The position numbers and the translations under genes were made by a program. Below, piece after piece: positions 43,122 to 55,531 of a DNA stretch of 64,000 bases. This stretch comes from Deltaproteobacteria bacterium (GTDB taxonomy: Bacteria; Myxococcota_A; UBA796; SXON01), in NCBI GenBank assembly GCA_947490345.1, contig CANLGL010000009.1, positions 1-64,000 of the forward strand. The letters are read 5' to 3'. Position 1 is the first letter of the stretch; each line of letters starts with the position of its first letter. Under the pieces are notes generated by a model. That model did not search any database, was not told the origin of the DNA, and was given only the letters and a program-made list of their open reading frames with translations.

Positions 43122-44531
43122 ATGTGTGGCTTTGTTGGTCTGATCGGCTTGGAAAACGCGGCGACGGGGACGGCGATGGCGCTGCAAGCACTCCAACACC
43201 GCGGCCAGGACGCTTGTGGCATCGGCACCGTCCACGAGGGCCGCGTGCACGTGTTCAAGGACCTCGGCATGGTCACGCAGGTCTTCGGCATGGGTACCCT
43301 GGCGTCGCTGCCCGGAACCGCGGCCATCGGGCACGTTCGGTATCCGACCGTCGGAGCCGGCGTCCGCGACGACACCCAGCCCTTCCATACGCGCCGTCCG
43401 GGCGTGCTCATGGCCCATAACGGCAACGTGACCAACGTTCCGCAATTGGAGTCCTGGCTGCGTCGCAGGGGCATCCGTGTGCAGTCACAATGCGATGTCG
43501 AGCCGATCATGCTGGTCTTCGCCGAGGGGCTGCGCGGCAGCGGGCTCGAACACGTGAAGGACGCGGTCCGGGACGTCTTCGAGCAGGTGCGTGGCGCGTA
43601 CACCTGCGTGGCGCTGTGTGAGATCGAGGGGAAGGACACGCTGATCGCGTTCCGGGATCCCTACGGCGTTCGGCCTGGGGTGTACGGGAGCAACGCGCTG
43701 GGCGCCTGGGCGGTGGCCAGCGAGTCGGTCGCGCTCGATGCGCTCGGCTTCGAGACGGTCGGGGAGATCCCGCCCGGTTCGGTGATGCTCTTGCGCCCCG
43801 GCGAGCCCGCCCGCATCGAGGTGCTTCGCACCGCACAGCCGCACCGCTGCATCTTCGAGCGCATCTACTTCGCCCGCCCCGACAGCAAGATGGAAGATGG
43901 GCGCATCTTTCAGGTCCGTTGGGACCTCGGGCGCCGGCTCGGCGAAGAGTGGCGCGCCAAGGGCATCGAGGCCGATGTGGTCGTCCCCGTGCCCGACACG
44001 TCGCGACCTGCCGCGCAGGCCATGGCCGAGACGCTCGGCCTGCCCTTCCGCGAGGGCTTCATCAAGAACCGCTACAGCGGCCGCACGTTCATCATGCCCG
44101 ATGCGCGGATGCGCCAGTCTGCCTTGCGACTCAAGCTCAATCCGATACCCGAAATTCTCGAAGGGAAACGGGTGATTCTGGTGGACGACAGCGTGGTTCG
44201 CGGCACGACTGTGAAACGATTGGCCGAACTGGTGCGGTCCGTGAAGCCCAAAGAGGTCCACCTCGCGATCTTCTCGCCACCCGTGAAGAACCCCTGCTTC
44301 TACGGCATCGACATGCCGTCCAAGGACGAGCTGGTCGCGGCCCGGGTGCCGGAAGCCGACTGGGCGCGCACCTTCGGCGTGGACAGCGTGACCTTCCTCA
44401 GCGTCGGCGGGCTCCGCGCCACGGCGGTGACGCCCGCGTGCATGGCGTGTTTCGACGGCGTCTACCCCATCCCCGTGAGTGCGGACGAGGTGGCGGCGAT
44501 CGTCGCCGACCGCCGCGGCGTCTCTGCGTGA
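43122..44531 (+). CDS. purF: Amidophosphoribosyltransferase
   Basis: 469 residues. Met then Cys2 (MCGFVGLIG), the N-terminal nucleophile that releases ammonia from glutamine; no propeptide. LQHRGQDACGIGT, AHNGNVTN and, in the synthase domain, the PRPP loop RVILVDDSVVRGTTVKRL. First committed step of purine synthesis. Other pur genes are absent here; the neighbours are an exonuclease and a beta-propeller protein, both coupled by start/stop contact. Confidence 0.95.
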   Translation: MCGFVGLIGLENAATGTAMALQALQHRGQDACGIGTVHEGRVHVFKDLGMVTQVFGMGTLASLPGTAAIGHVRYPTVGAGVRDDTQPFHTRRPGVLMAHNGNVTNVPQLESWLRRRGIRVQSQCDVEPIMLVFAEGLRGSGLEHVKDAVRDVFEQVRGAYTCVALCEIEGKDTLIAFRDPYGVRPGVYGSNALGAWAVASESVALDALGFETVGEIPPGSVMLLRPGEPARIEVLRTAQPHRCIFERIYFARPDSKMEDGRIFQVRWDLGRRLGEEWRAKGIEADVVVPVPDTSRPAAQAMAETLGLPFREGFIKNRYSGRTFIMPDARMRQSALRLKLNPIPEILEGKRVILVDDSVVRGTTVKRLAELVRSVKPKEVHLAIFSPPVKNPCFYGIDMPSKDELVAARVPEADWARTFGVDSVTFLSVGGLRATAVTPACMACFDGVYPIPVSADEVAAIVADRRGVSA

Positions 44532-45391
44532 GCGACGAGCGCGTCCGGGACGCCCACTACCAGCATGCCGAACGCGCACTGGAAGCGGTGCTCTCGGTGC
44601 CTGCCGACGAGCCGCGCGCGCTGTCATGGGTGCCGCGCAAAGAAGTGCTGCTCCTCGCGCTGCGTTCCGGACGCGTGCTCTCGGTCGAGCCATCCTTCGG
44701 GGCACGAACCCTGTTCGACGGTCCGCCGGAGCCAGTTCACCTGGCCAACTGGGGCGACGGCGTCGCGGTGCTCGCCAGCGACGGGCGGTTGGTCCTGCGC
44801 GATGCGGCGGGCGGGGTGCTCGAGATCGAAACCGGCCTGCGGGGAGAGTCCGGTCTGCGCGTCTGCGAGCAGCAGATCGCGGTGATCGGCGAGGGCGCCC
44901 AGGGGCGGCAGGTTCGATTGTACACTGGCGGCACCTTCGTTCGCGAGGTCAGCGTCCCCGATGGGGCGGCCCTGGGCTGCCGCGACGGTGCCCCGGTATT
45001 GGCCCGGAGCGTCGCCGAAGGGCTCAGCGTCGTGCCGCTCGGTGCGGACCTTCCGGCGGGCCAGGCGACCAACCACACGCTGCGCTTTGCGCCCGGCGGC
45101 TGGGTGGTGGGCGTCGTCGAGGGCGGGGCGACCTTGTGGAAGGACGGACAGCCACAGACCATCCGCTTGCTGGACACCTCTGCAGCGGCGCTGTGTCACG
45201 ACGGCCATACTCTTGCGCTGGGAACGCGTGGCGGGGTTGTGGCCTTGGCGGATGTGTTTGCACCGCCAGCGCTGAGGGGGCGCCCCCCGCGCGTCGAGGC
45301 ACACGGCGCCGCCGTCACCGCGATTTCCTTCTCCACGCGCGGACGGTGGCTGGCAACCGTGGGCGACAACTGCCGGCTGTGGGCGTACTGA
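44528..45391 (+). CDS. Beta-propeller-like protein, unknown function
   Basis: 287 residues from GTG 44528, which overlaps the purF stop (GTGA). No signal peptide. Repeated short strands ending in a polar turn, with a clear WD40-like last blade (HGAAVTAISFSTRGRWLATVGDNCRLWAY) and earlier blades (VLASDGRLVLRDAAGG, TLWKDGQPQTIRLLD). Probably a six- to seven-bladed cytoplasmic propeller used for protein contacts. It is followed 40 bp later by the kinase-like protein gene, a plausible partner. Confidence 0.7.
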   Translation: MSDERVRDAHYQHAERALEAVLSVPADEPRALSWVPRKEVLLLALRSGRVLSVEPSFGARTLFDGPPEPVHLANWGDGVAVLASDGRLVLRDAAGGVLEIETGLRGESGLRVCEQQIAVIGEGAQGRQVRLYTGGTFVREVSVPDGAALGCRDGAPVLARSVAEGLSVVPLGADLPAGQATNHTLRFAPGGWVVGVVEGGATLWKDGQPQTIRLLDTSAAALCHDGHTLALGTRGGVVALADVFAPPALRGRPPRVEAHGAAVTAISFSTRGRWLATVGDNCRLWAY

Positions 45392-45431
45392 ACGGGTCTG
45401 GAGCGCCGTTTCTTGATACCCCGGGCCGAGC

Positions 45432-47165
45432 ATGCAGACGCCCGGATTCCACTACACACGCGAAGCCGGCGATCTCGGGCAGGTGCTCGCCCAAGAAGGG
45501 AGCTCGGCCGGATTTTCGCTCGATGGACTGTTGGAACGGCAGCGCCCCGGTCTCCGCGCGGCGATGGAGCTGGGCGCCGCCCTGGCCGACATCCTCTGCA
45601 TTGCGGAGGAGGACCGCTCCATCCACGGTGACCTGAGGCCGGCTTCGGTCACCGTGGACGGTCGGGGAAACGTCTCGATCGACGGCTGGGGAGTCCCGCG
45701 CCGCACCACGCGCGAGCCGCACGGTCGCACCGACGTCGCCACGACCGACATGTACGGGCTCGGCGTCGTCCTGCACAGCGTGCTGTCCGAGGTGCCCTTC
45801 GGCGATCTCCCCCCTGACGCGGACGGGCACGATGACGCGGTGATCGACCGCGTGCTCTCGATGGACTTCGCCGAAGCCAAGGGCAAGCGCTGGCTCGAGG
45901 ACGTGCGGAAGTTCCTGTGTAATATCCTCGCATGGACCGCGAGCGAGCGCCCGCTGCCCCTCGACGCGGCCAACGTTCTCGCCTCCGTCGCGGCGCAGAT
46001 CGGTGGCGACGGCCTCGTGGCCTGGGCGGGCGGGCTGCGCCACCAGAGTCAAACCGTAGCGCCGGCGGCGGCGGCCATGCCGCCGGTCCAGCGCGAAGTG
46101 CTCGGCGGTCCGACCAGCATCGCGGCCCCGATGGCACGCGGCGCAGTGCGCCAGGCCCCTGCCAGCAAGGGCGAGAGCACCTCGTTCTGGAGCCGCGAGA
46201 AGATCGCGCAGATGCTCGCCGAAGAAGACGATGACGCCTATGAGGTGGCTGCGCCGCCGCGCCGGGTGCCTGCTGCCGAGGCACTGCCGGCGCCCGTCCC
46301 CTACCAGGCGCCCATGCCGCCGCCGCCGCCGCGGCTGCCGGCCGAGCCGCCCCGCGCCCCCAGCTTCGAGCCGCCGCGGCCCGCCCCTGAACCTCCGCGC
46401 GCGCCGGTTTTCGAGGCGCCGCGGCCAGAGGCCGCCCGGCCCGCCGAGGCGCCGCGGCCGAGCCCGGTGCGACACGTCAGCGAATCGCCGCGCTCGTTGC
46501 GGCCTGGGCTGGACGATGACCCCTTCGCCGACCCGCAGCCGAAGTCCGGCATGACCGGGATGGTCGTGGGCGGCGTCGTGCTCGTGCTTGTCTGTGGAGG
46601 CATCCTCGCCGCGTTGGGCGGCGGCTGGTTCTTCATGGGTCGCGAGGGTGAGTCCGCGAACGAGACCGCGCCCATCGTCGCGCCGGCCGGCATCACGGAG
46701 CCCGTCGTGGCCCCGACCGCGCCCACGCCGGTCGCCGCGCCGGAACCGGTCGCGAAACCCGAGCCAACCGTCGCGCCCAAGCCTGCGCCGAAGCCAGCTG
46801 CGGCGGCGGCCCCCGCTGCCAAGCCGGCACCGAAGCCCACCCCCGCCGCCAAACCGGCGCCCAGCCCCAAGCCCGCGCCCGCCCCCAAGCCCGCGCCCGC
46901 GTCCAAACCCGCTCCCGTCGAGGCGCCGCCACCCGCGTCAGGCCCGTTCTCCGTCAAGTTCAGCGTGCCCGGGAAAGAGGGCAAGATCCAATGCGGCGAT
47001 GGTCAGTCGGCGGAGTTCGTCAGCGGCACGACCATGAGTTTTGCCGGGGTCACCACCTGCCGCGTGAAGACCGGCGGCAAGGACGCCAAGCAGGGCGTGG
47101 TCCAGGTGGAACGTGCGGGCACCGTTACCTGCACCGACTTGGGCAGCAGCCTCAGTTGTAACTGA
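45432..47165 (+). CDS. Transmembrane pseudokinase-like protein with Pro/Ala-rich linkers
   Basis: 577 residues. The first ~190 keep a kinase C-lobe: HGDLRPASVTVDGRGNVSIDGWG (catalytic loop HRDLKPxN and DFG regions, residues 65-87), then DMYGLGVVLHSVLSEVPFGD. The glycine loop and VAIK-type Lys lobe are missing, so catalysis is unlikely. A Pro-rich cytoplasmic linker (~290-365), one transmembrane helix (~376-404), an Ala-Pro-Lys repeat region (~440-510) and a C-terminal domain (~520-577) with paired Cys (IQCGDG, TTCRVK, VTCTDL, LSCN) follow. The layout resembles PASTA-type membrane kinases with a different sensor. Confidence 0.75.
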   Translation: MQTPGFHYTREAGDLGQVLAQEGSSAGFSLDGLLERQRPGLRAAMELGAALADILCIAEEDRSIHGDLRPASVTVDGRGNVSIDGWGVPRRTTREPHGRTDVATTDMYGLGVVLHSVLSEVPFGDLPPDADGHDDAVIDRVLSMDFAEAKGKRWLEDVRKFLCNILAWTASERPLPLDAANVLASVAAQIGGDGLVAWAGGLRHQSQTVAPAAAAMPPVQREVLGGPTSIAAPMARGAVRQAPASKGESTSFWSREKIAQMLAEEDDDAYEVAAPPRRVPAAEALPAPVPYQAPMPPPPPRLPAEPPRAPSFEPPRPAPEPPRAPVFEAPRPEAARPAEAPRPSPVRHVSESPRSLRPGLDDDPFADPQPKSGMTGMVVGGVVLVLVCGGILAALGGGWFFMGREGESANETAPIVAPAGITEPVVAPTAPTPVAAPEPVAKPEPTVAPKPAPKPAAAAAPAAKPAPKPTPAAKPAPSPKPAPAPKPAPASKPAPVEAPPPASGPFSVKFSVPGKEGKIQCGDGQSAEFVSGTTMSFAGVTTCRVKTGGKDAKQGVVQVERAGTVTCTDLGSSLSCN

Positions 47166-47280
47166 GATCGAGGGAGCCTGGCCACGCCGGCTCGGGCGGC
47201 GGCAACGAGCGCCGGGAGGAGCGGAGCGGGGAGCACGGGAGTGGGTAGGCGCGGGGCAAGCGATCGGCTACCCTTCCGTG

Positions 47281-47496
47281 ATGCTCGCGAACTGCCACAT
47301 CCGCAGATGGACCGCCACGGAGATCGACCGCATGGTCGAGGCCGGAATCCTCGGGGAAGACGACCCCTACGAGCTCATTGAAGGAGAGTTGGTCGAAATG
47401 TCCCCGCTTGGTGGATGTACTGCGGTAGCGTCTGAGGCCGCCGACAGACGCGCGACGCCCCTCACCCCTCCTCGCACGTCTCCGTCAGGATCGTGA
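47281..47496 (+). pseudogene. Truncated Uma2-family (DUF820) gene fragment
   Basis: The first ~45 residues (RRWTATEIDRMVEAGILGED then YELIEGELVEMSPLGG) match the N terminus of Uma2 restriction-endonuclease-fold proteins, normally ~190 residues. After MSPLGG the similarity stops and the frame runs on into the convergent atpC 3' end as nonsense. A deletion that joined this remnant to the atp operon end is the simplest explanation. Confidence 0.65.
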
Positions 47497-47716
47497 CGTG
47501 TTCGGGGCCCGCTTCGCAGAAGCCTACGCCGATGTTGTAGCGCATCTTGACGTCGCCTGTCTCGACCACGACCACGCCGGGGCGCAGGGTGGTGAGGTAG
47601 GCGATGTGCTTGGGCAGGACCGCGAACTCACCCAGCTCACCGGGAGCACGCACCAGTTCGGCCTTGCCTTCCCAGGCGACCTTCCGCGGCGTGACGATGC
47701 GAACATGCAGCGACAT
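47462..47716 (-). CDS. atpC: ATP synthase epsilon subunit, short form
   Basis: 84 residues; the usual subunit is ~130-140. Only the N-terminal beta-sandwich is present (MSLHVRIVTPRKVAWEGKAE, LGEFAVLPKHIAYLTTLRPG); the C-terminal helical hairpin that inhibits ATP hydrolysis is absent. Similar short epsilons are known in green sulfur bacteria, so it may be functional. The 3' end overlaps the Uma2 remnant. Last gene of the operon, 3 bp after atpD. Confidence 0.9.
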   Translation of the reverse strand: MSLHVRIVTPRKVAWEGKAELVRAPGELGEFAVLPKHIAYLTTLRPGVVVVETGDVKMRYNIGVGFCEAGPEHVTILTETCEEG

Positions 47717-47719
47717 GGC

Positions 47720-50070
<2,351 letters not shown>

Positions 50071-50079
50071 GCGGGCTCC

Positions 50080-51606
<1,527 letters not shown>

Positions 51607-51611
51607 TCGGT

Positions 51612-52166
51612 CTATCCAAGTGCGGTGGTGGCGAGGGCAACCTGGAGGGAGTCCAGGCGAGTGCGGAGAGAGGCGTCGAACACGCGGCTGCCCACGTGCG
51701 CGACCATGCCGCCAAGGAGAGAAGGATCGACCTTCAGCTCCAAGATGACCTCTTTGCCGGTAGCGGCAGCGAGGCTGGCGGCGATCTGCTTTTTCAGGCT
51801 GGCCGAGGCCGCGACCGACGTCGTGACCGTGGCACGCACGCGACCGGCGGCGAGGTCGGCGAGGGCGCGGTACTCACGCGCCATGTCGGGCAGGGCGATG
51901 AAGCGGTTCTTGTCGAGCACGAGGCGCACGAAGCTGGCGAGGGTGGGCAAGAGCCCCAGCTTGGGCAAAAGCGCTTCGAGCACGGCCTTGCGCTCAGACG
52001 GCGTGAGACCGGGGTGGCTCATGACGCCGAGGAGCTGGGCGTCGTCGCGCTGCACGAGGGCCACGAAGGCGTCGAGCTGTTCGCCGAGCTTGTCGGTATT
52101 GCCTTCTTCCTGGCCGAGCGCGAGCAGCGCCTTGGCGTAGCGGCGAGCGAGAGAACCTTCGATCAC
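51612..52166 (-). CDS. atpH: ATP synthase delta subunit
   Basis: 184 residues. [21 protein letters not shown] at the N terminus and the conserved C-terminal signature [30 protein letters not shown]. Links the b/b' stator stalk to the top of F1. Start overlaps the atpF stop by 4 bp. Confidence 0.95.
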   Translation of the reverse strand: MIEGSLARRYAKALLALGQEEGNTDKLGEQLDAFVALVQRDDAQLLGVMSHPGLTPSERKAVLEALLPKLGLLPTLASFVRLVLDKNRFIALPDMAREYRALADLAAGRVRATVTTSVAASASLKKQIAASLAAATGKEVILELKVDPSLLGGMVAHVGSRVFDASLRTRLDSLQVALATTALG

Positions 52167-52888
52167 GCGGCACCTCCGGCGGGCTTGTCGAGCGCAGCGA
52201 GGAACTCAGCCTGGAAGCGGGCCTGGTCTTCCGCCTGGAAGCTGGACTTCACGATCTCTCGGGCGAGGCCAGCGGCCTGTTCGACCACTTCCTTGCGGAT
52301 TTCGTTGCGGGCGCGCAGCACTTCTTCCCGCACGGTGCGGGTGGCCGTTTCGCGGATGCGAATGGCGTCGGCTTCCGCGCGCTCGCGAATCCGCACGCCC
52401 TCGGCTTCGGCGTCGCGGGTGGCGTCCGCCTTCATGTCTTCGATGCGACGCTCGAGCCCGGCCAGCTTCTCTTCGATCTCGTGGTATTCCTTCTGCGCCT
52501 CGCCTTTGGCGCGGGCAGATTCGTCAAGGTCGCGGCGAACGATGTTGGCGCGGTTGCCGAGCGCGTCCATGACCGGGCGGCGGCCGGCCACGATGACCAG
52601 CAGCAGAAACAGGACGAAGTTGCTGGCCTGATAGCCGACGAGCTCCCAGTCCATCTTGGCGTCGTGACCGCGTTCGTGGGCCGCGCCTTCGTGGGCCGCA
52701 CCTTCGTGGGCGACCGGAGCGCCGTGGCCCGCCGCAGCCTCGTGGCCGGCCGGCGCGTCGTGCTCGGGCGCCGGATGGTCGTGGGGCGCGGCATGGTCGT
52801 GAGGCGCGGCATGATCGTGCCCCTCTTGTGCGTAGGCGGGAGCGGTAAAGTAGAGCATCGTCCCTCCGGCGGCGGCGCCCAGGGCCAT
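52163..52888 (-). CDS. atpF: ATP synthase subunit b with signal-like, His-rich N terminus
   Basis: 241 residues from ATG 52888. Signal-like MALGAAAGGTMLYFTAPAYA, then a ~45-residue His/Ala/Pro-rich stretch (HDHAAPHDHAAPHDH), the transmembrane helix NFVLFLLLVIVAGRRPVMDAL and the long charged coiled coil (~105-230). Stator stalk of the ATP synthase. The frame stays open upstream to GTG/ATG at 53059/53056, overlapping the atpF' stop as expected for an original coupled start, but codons 53048-52905 are repeat copy D. The true start is therefore uncertain: 52888 gives a sensible exported N terminus. Confidence 0.85.
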   Translation of the reverse strand: MALGAAAGGTMLYFTAPAYAQEGHDHAAPHDHAAPHDHPAPEHDAPAGHEAAAGHGAPVAHEGAAHEGAAHERGHDAKMDWELVGYQASNFVLFLLLVIVAGRRPVMDALGNRANIVRRDLDESARAKGEAQKEYHEIEEKLAGLERRIEDMKADATRDAEAEGVRIRERAEADAIRIRETATRTVREEVLRARNEIRKEVVEQAAGLAREIVKSSFQAEDQARFQAEFLAALDKPAGGAA

Positions 52889-52904
52889 GCAAAGGCCAGC
52901 GGCA

Positions 52905-53048
52905 TTGCCGGACGGAGAGGGCGAGAGCGCCACGCGCGGCGCGCTACCCGCGCGCCGCGCGCCGCAGGCCGGAAACCGAAGGTTGGAGGCCGGAGGGAAT
53001 GGCGCGGTAGGGGGAGAGGACGCTTCGGCCTTTCCCCCCTTGTCAGGA
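52905..53048 (-). repeat. Dispersed structured repeat, copy D, in the 5' part of atpF
   Basis: Sense orientation relative to the atp operon. Hairpin beta at 52967-52991 keeps GGCC/GGCC and TCC/TCC, but its inner stem is AACC/GGTT instead of AAGC/GCTT (a compensatory double change). Hairpin gamma at 52939-52955 is GCGCGC, loop GGGTA, GCGCGC. The C-rich end box follows. The element lies between the atpF' stop and the signal-like segment of AtpF and keeps the frame open. Confidence 0.75.
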
Positions 53049-53055
53049 CCTTGCA

Positions 53056-53502
53056 TCACGCCTCCACCGAGGGGATGGCGCGACCCAGAGCGCGGGACGC
53101 CATGTCTTGCGCGATCGAGCGCGCCATGCGACCTACTTCCTCGCGGGCCAGCGCCGCCTCACCCTGGAGGACCGCCAGCTCGTCCGCGATGTGCCGGTCG
53201 GACAACGCCCGAGAAGCGGCGACCTGCTTGGCGCAGGCGGCCTGCGCCTCCGACCGGCGGGCGGCGCGGAACTCGGCGACTTCGGTGTGGGCGCGCACCA
53301 AGGCGGCATCCCACTGTTGCAGCTTCAGTCCCGCCTTTTCCTTGAGCGCCTCGGCCGAGGCCCGTTCACCCACTGTCGCCGCTTTGCGGGCGGCCAGGTA
53401 GGCGAGCATCGGTTTGAACAAGATCATCTGCAGCCCTGCCAAAACCGTGAAGAGCGGCAGCAGCTGCAGGAGCACCAACGACAAGTCGGGATTGATGTTC
53501 AT
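53056..53502 (-). CDS. atpF': ATP synthase subunit b'
   Basis: 148 residues from ATG 53502. N-terminal transmembrane helix LSLVLLQLLPLFTVLAGLQMILFKPML then a long amphipathic helix (LAARKAATVGERASAEALKEK...). Second, divergent b subunit; b/b' heterodimers are known from photosynthetic bacteria and deltaproteobacteria. First gene of the operon; subunits a and c are not upstream. Confidence 0.88.
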   Translation of the reverse strand: MNINPDLSLVLLQLLPLFTVLAGLQMILFKPMLAYLAARKAATVGERASAEALKEKAGLKLQQWDAALVRAHTEVAEFRAARRSEAQAACAKQVAASRALSDRHIADELAVLQGEAALAREEVGRMARSIAQDMASRALGRAIPSVEA

Positions 53503-53593
53503 GGTCTCAAGGGCGGGCAGGGGCGCGCGACTAACCGTCGCCGCCTCCGGAGGCAAGGCAGTTCGGGCGGCCGCGGCGGGTTAGCCGAAGCGC

Positions 53594-54634
53594 ATGAAAC
53601 GACGTCTGCTCGACTGGCTCGCCTGCCCCGCCTGCGGGGACGCTCGCCTGGCGCTAGAAGCAAAAACAACCGAAAATCGCCGCGTCTACGTCGGGCACTG
53701 GACCCCCGGCGAGGTCGTCCCCGGCCTGGCTGACGGCGAGGTGGAGGAGGTCCTCGACGGCACGCTGAGCTGCCGGGGCTGCCACGCGCAGTACCCGATC
53801 ACCGATGGGATTCCCCGGATGATGGTGGCTGGCAGCGAGGTGGGTGTCGCGACCGGGCACAAGTGGACTGAGTTCAAGGCCGCCGTGCCCGAGTTCGAGA
53901 AGAACTTTCTCGACATCGCCTCGCCGCTCGGCGCCGGCGACTTCACCGGGCGCCTGGTCCTCGACGCCGGCTGTGGCTTCGGTCGCAACGCCCTCTTCGC
54001 GGCGCGGTACGGGGCGGAGGTCGTGGCCTTCGACAACTCCGCAGAGGCGGTCGCCAGCTGCCAGACGAACCTCGACGGTGCCGTACGCGCCCACGTGGTC
54101 CAAGGTGATGTGGAGCGGCCACCCTTCCGCCGCGGCCTCTTCGACCTGGTCTATTGCTACGGCGTCCTCCACCACGTGCGGGACGCCCGCTCCATTTTTC
54201 GCACGCTCGGCGAGCTGGCCCGCCCCGGCGGGCGGCTCTCGATCTGGGTGTACGGCCCCCGTCAGGGATCGATGCGTGTCGCGACAGGCGCGCTGCGTGG
54301 CGCGGCTTCCGCGATGTCGGCGGAGCAGCTGCACACCTTCTCCAAGGTTGTGGCCGCTGGACTCCGGGCGTTCTCGCACACGCCCTACCGCTTCCTCAGT
54401 CCGATTCCGCCGTTCGGTTTTGTGCTCTCCCACCTTCCCGTGCACGACCATCACCGCTGGCCCTTCGACGTGGTGGTCGCGGACATCTACGATCGGCTCA
54501 GGGTGCCCGTCATCGCCTACTTCACGGGCGAGGAGGTCGAGCGTTGGTACGCCGAAGCGGGGTACGCCGACATCCACGTGACCAGGCGCGTGGCGAACAC
54601 CGAGAGCTTCCGCGGTTTGGGGACGCGGCGGTAA
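53594..54634 (+). CDS. SAM-dependent methyltransferase with N-terminal zinc-ribbon-like segment
   Basis: 346 residues. LDWLACPACGD and LSCRGCHAQYPITDGIPRMM (residues ~8-75) form a Trm112-like zinc ribbon with two Cys pairs. The methyltransferase core has LVLDAGCGFGRNALFAARYGAEVVAFD, VQGDVERPPFRRGLFDLVYCYGVLHHV and RPGGRLSIWVYGP. Similar proteins methylate sugars, lipids or small molecules in secondary metabolism; the substrate is not evident. Divergent from the atp operon. Confidence 0.82.
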   Translation: MKRRLLDWLACPACGDARLALEAKTTENRRVYVGHWTPGEVVPGLADGEVEEVLDGTLSCRGCHAQYPITDGIPRMMVAGSEVGVATGHKWTEFKAAVPEFEKNFLDIASPLGAGDFTGRLVLDAGCGFGRNALFAARYGAEVVAFDNSAEAVASCQTNLDGAVRAHVVQGDVERPPFRRGLFDLVYCYGVLHHVRDARSIFRTLGELARPGGRLSIWVYGPRQGSMRVATGALRGAASAMSAEQLHTFSKVVAAGLRAFSHTPYRFLSPIPPFGFVLSHLPVHDHHRWPFDVVVADIYDRLRVPVIAYFTGEEVERWYAEAGYADIHVTRRVANTESFRGLGTRR

Positions 54635-54659
54635 CGAGGCTTCGCGCTACATTGGCGCG

Positions 54660-55430
54660 ATGTTCTTGACCCTCCTCGTCGCCTGCGATCCGGGCGCGAC
54701 CGACTCCGCAGACTCCGCCGCCGATTCAGGCGACACGGCCGACACTGGCTCTGACACGGGCTCCGACACCGCCGACACCGCCGACACCGCTCGCGACCTG
54801 CTCTTCGACGAGCCCTTCGACGCGCTGGACACGCGCAAGTGGCTCGCGGCCGACTGGAAGCTCGGCGAGACGCAGTTCGATCCCCGGAACGCCCGAATTG
54901 CCAACGGCGGGCTGAACCTGCTCCACGGAAGCGATGGCGCCGGCGGCTGGACCGGCGCCGAGGTCTACACCGCCGAACTCTTCCACAGCGGCATCTTCAC
55001 CGCGCGCGTCTTCGGCCCGAAGGAGCCCGGAACCCTCTGTGCTTTCTTCTTTTACGGCGAAAACGCCGGCATCGTGAACGAGATCGACGTCGAGCTGATG
55101 GACGGCGTCGCATGGTTCGCGGTCTACCGGGACTGGACCGAGGCCGACGGCTACGAGCAGAGCGCCACCCATCGCAGCGCCTCCTGGCCCTTCCCGGACG
55201 GCTTCGACGTGGCGGCGGCGCACGAGTACCGCGTGGACTGGCGTGCCGACGATGTCGCCTTCTACGTCGATGGCAGCGAGGTCGCAGCGCTGGCGATGGT
55301 CCCCAACGCCGAGCTCGCCATCCACCTCAACCACTGGACCTCGAGCACGAGGCCCGAGGTACACTACCCCCCCGCTGACAGGCTCATGTGTCGGATCGAC
55401 GGGGTGCAGGGGGCGGTGTTGCCGAGGTAG
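54660..55430 (+). CDS. Lipoprotein, GH16-family glycoside hydrolase, eight-residue signal
   Basis: 256 residues. Signal MFLTLLVAC (Cys at 9); an in-frame TGA at 54579-54581 with no ATG/GTG/TTG between makes this ATG the only standard start. A Asp/Ser/Ala/Thr/Gly linker covers ~10-43. The beta-jelly-roll has FDALDTRKW, ARIANGGLNLLH, the catalytic ExDxE site in IVNEIDVELMD, and HEYRVDWRADDVAFYVDG. GH16 enzymes cleave laminarin, agar and related beta-glucans or galactans, here on the cell surface. Confidence 0.88.
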   Translation: MFLTLLVACDPGATDSADSAADSGDTADTGSDTGSDTADTADTARDLLFDEPFDALDTRKWLAADWKLGETQFDPRNARIANGGLNLLHGSDGAGGWTGAEVYTAELFHSGIFTARVFGPKEPGTLCAFFFYGENAGIVNEIDVELMDGVAWFAVYRDWTEADGYEQSATHRSASWPFPDGFDVAAAHEYRVDWRADDVAFYVDGSEVAALAMVPNAELAIHLNHWTSSTRPEVHYPPADRLMCRIDGVQGAVLPR

Positions 55431-55531
55431 GGGGCGGATGGGTCTGGGCGGCGCGCCAGGACCGGGCGTCTCGTCAGACAGGCGATGGGGCGCGTCGCGG
55501 CGGGCTTCGGGTGCTGTGCTACTCTGCGGCG

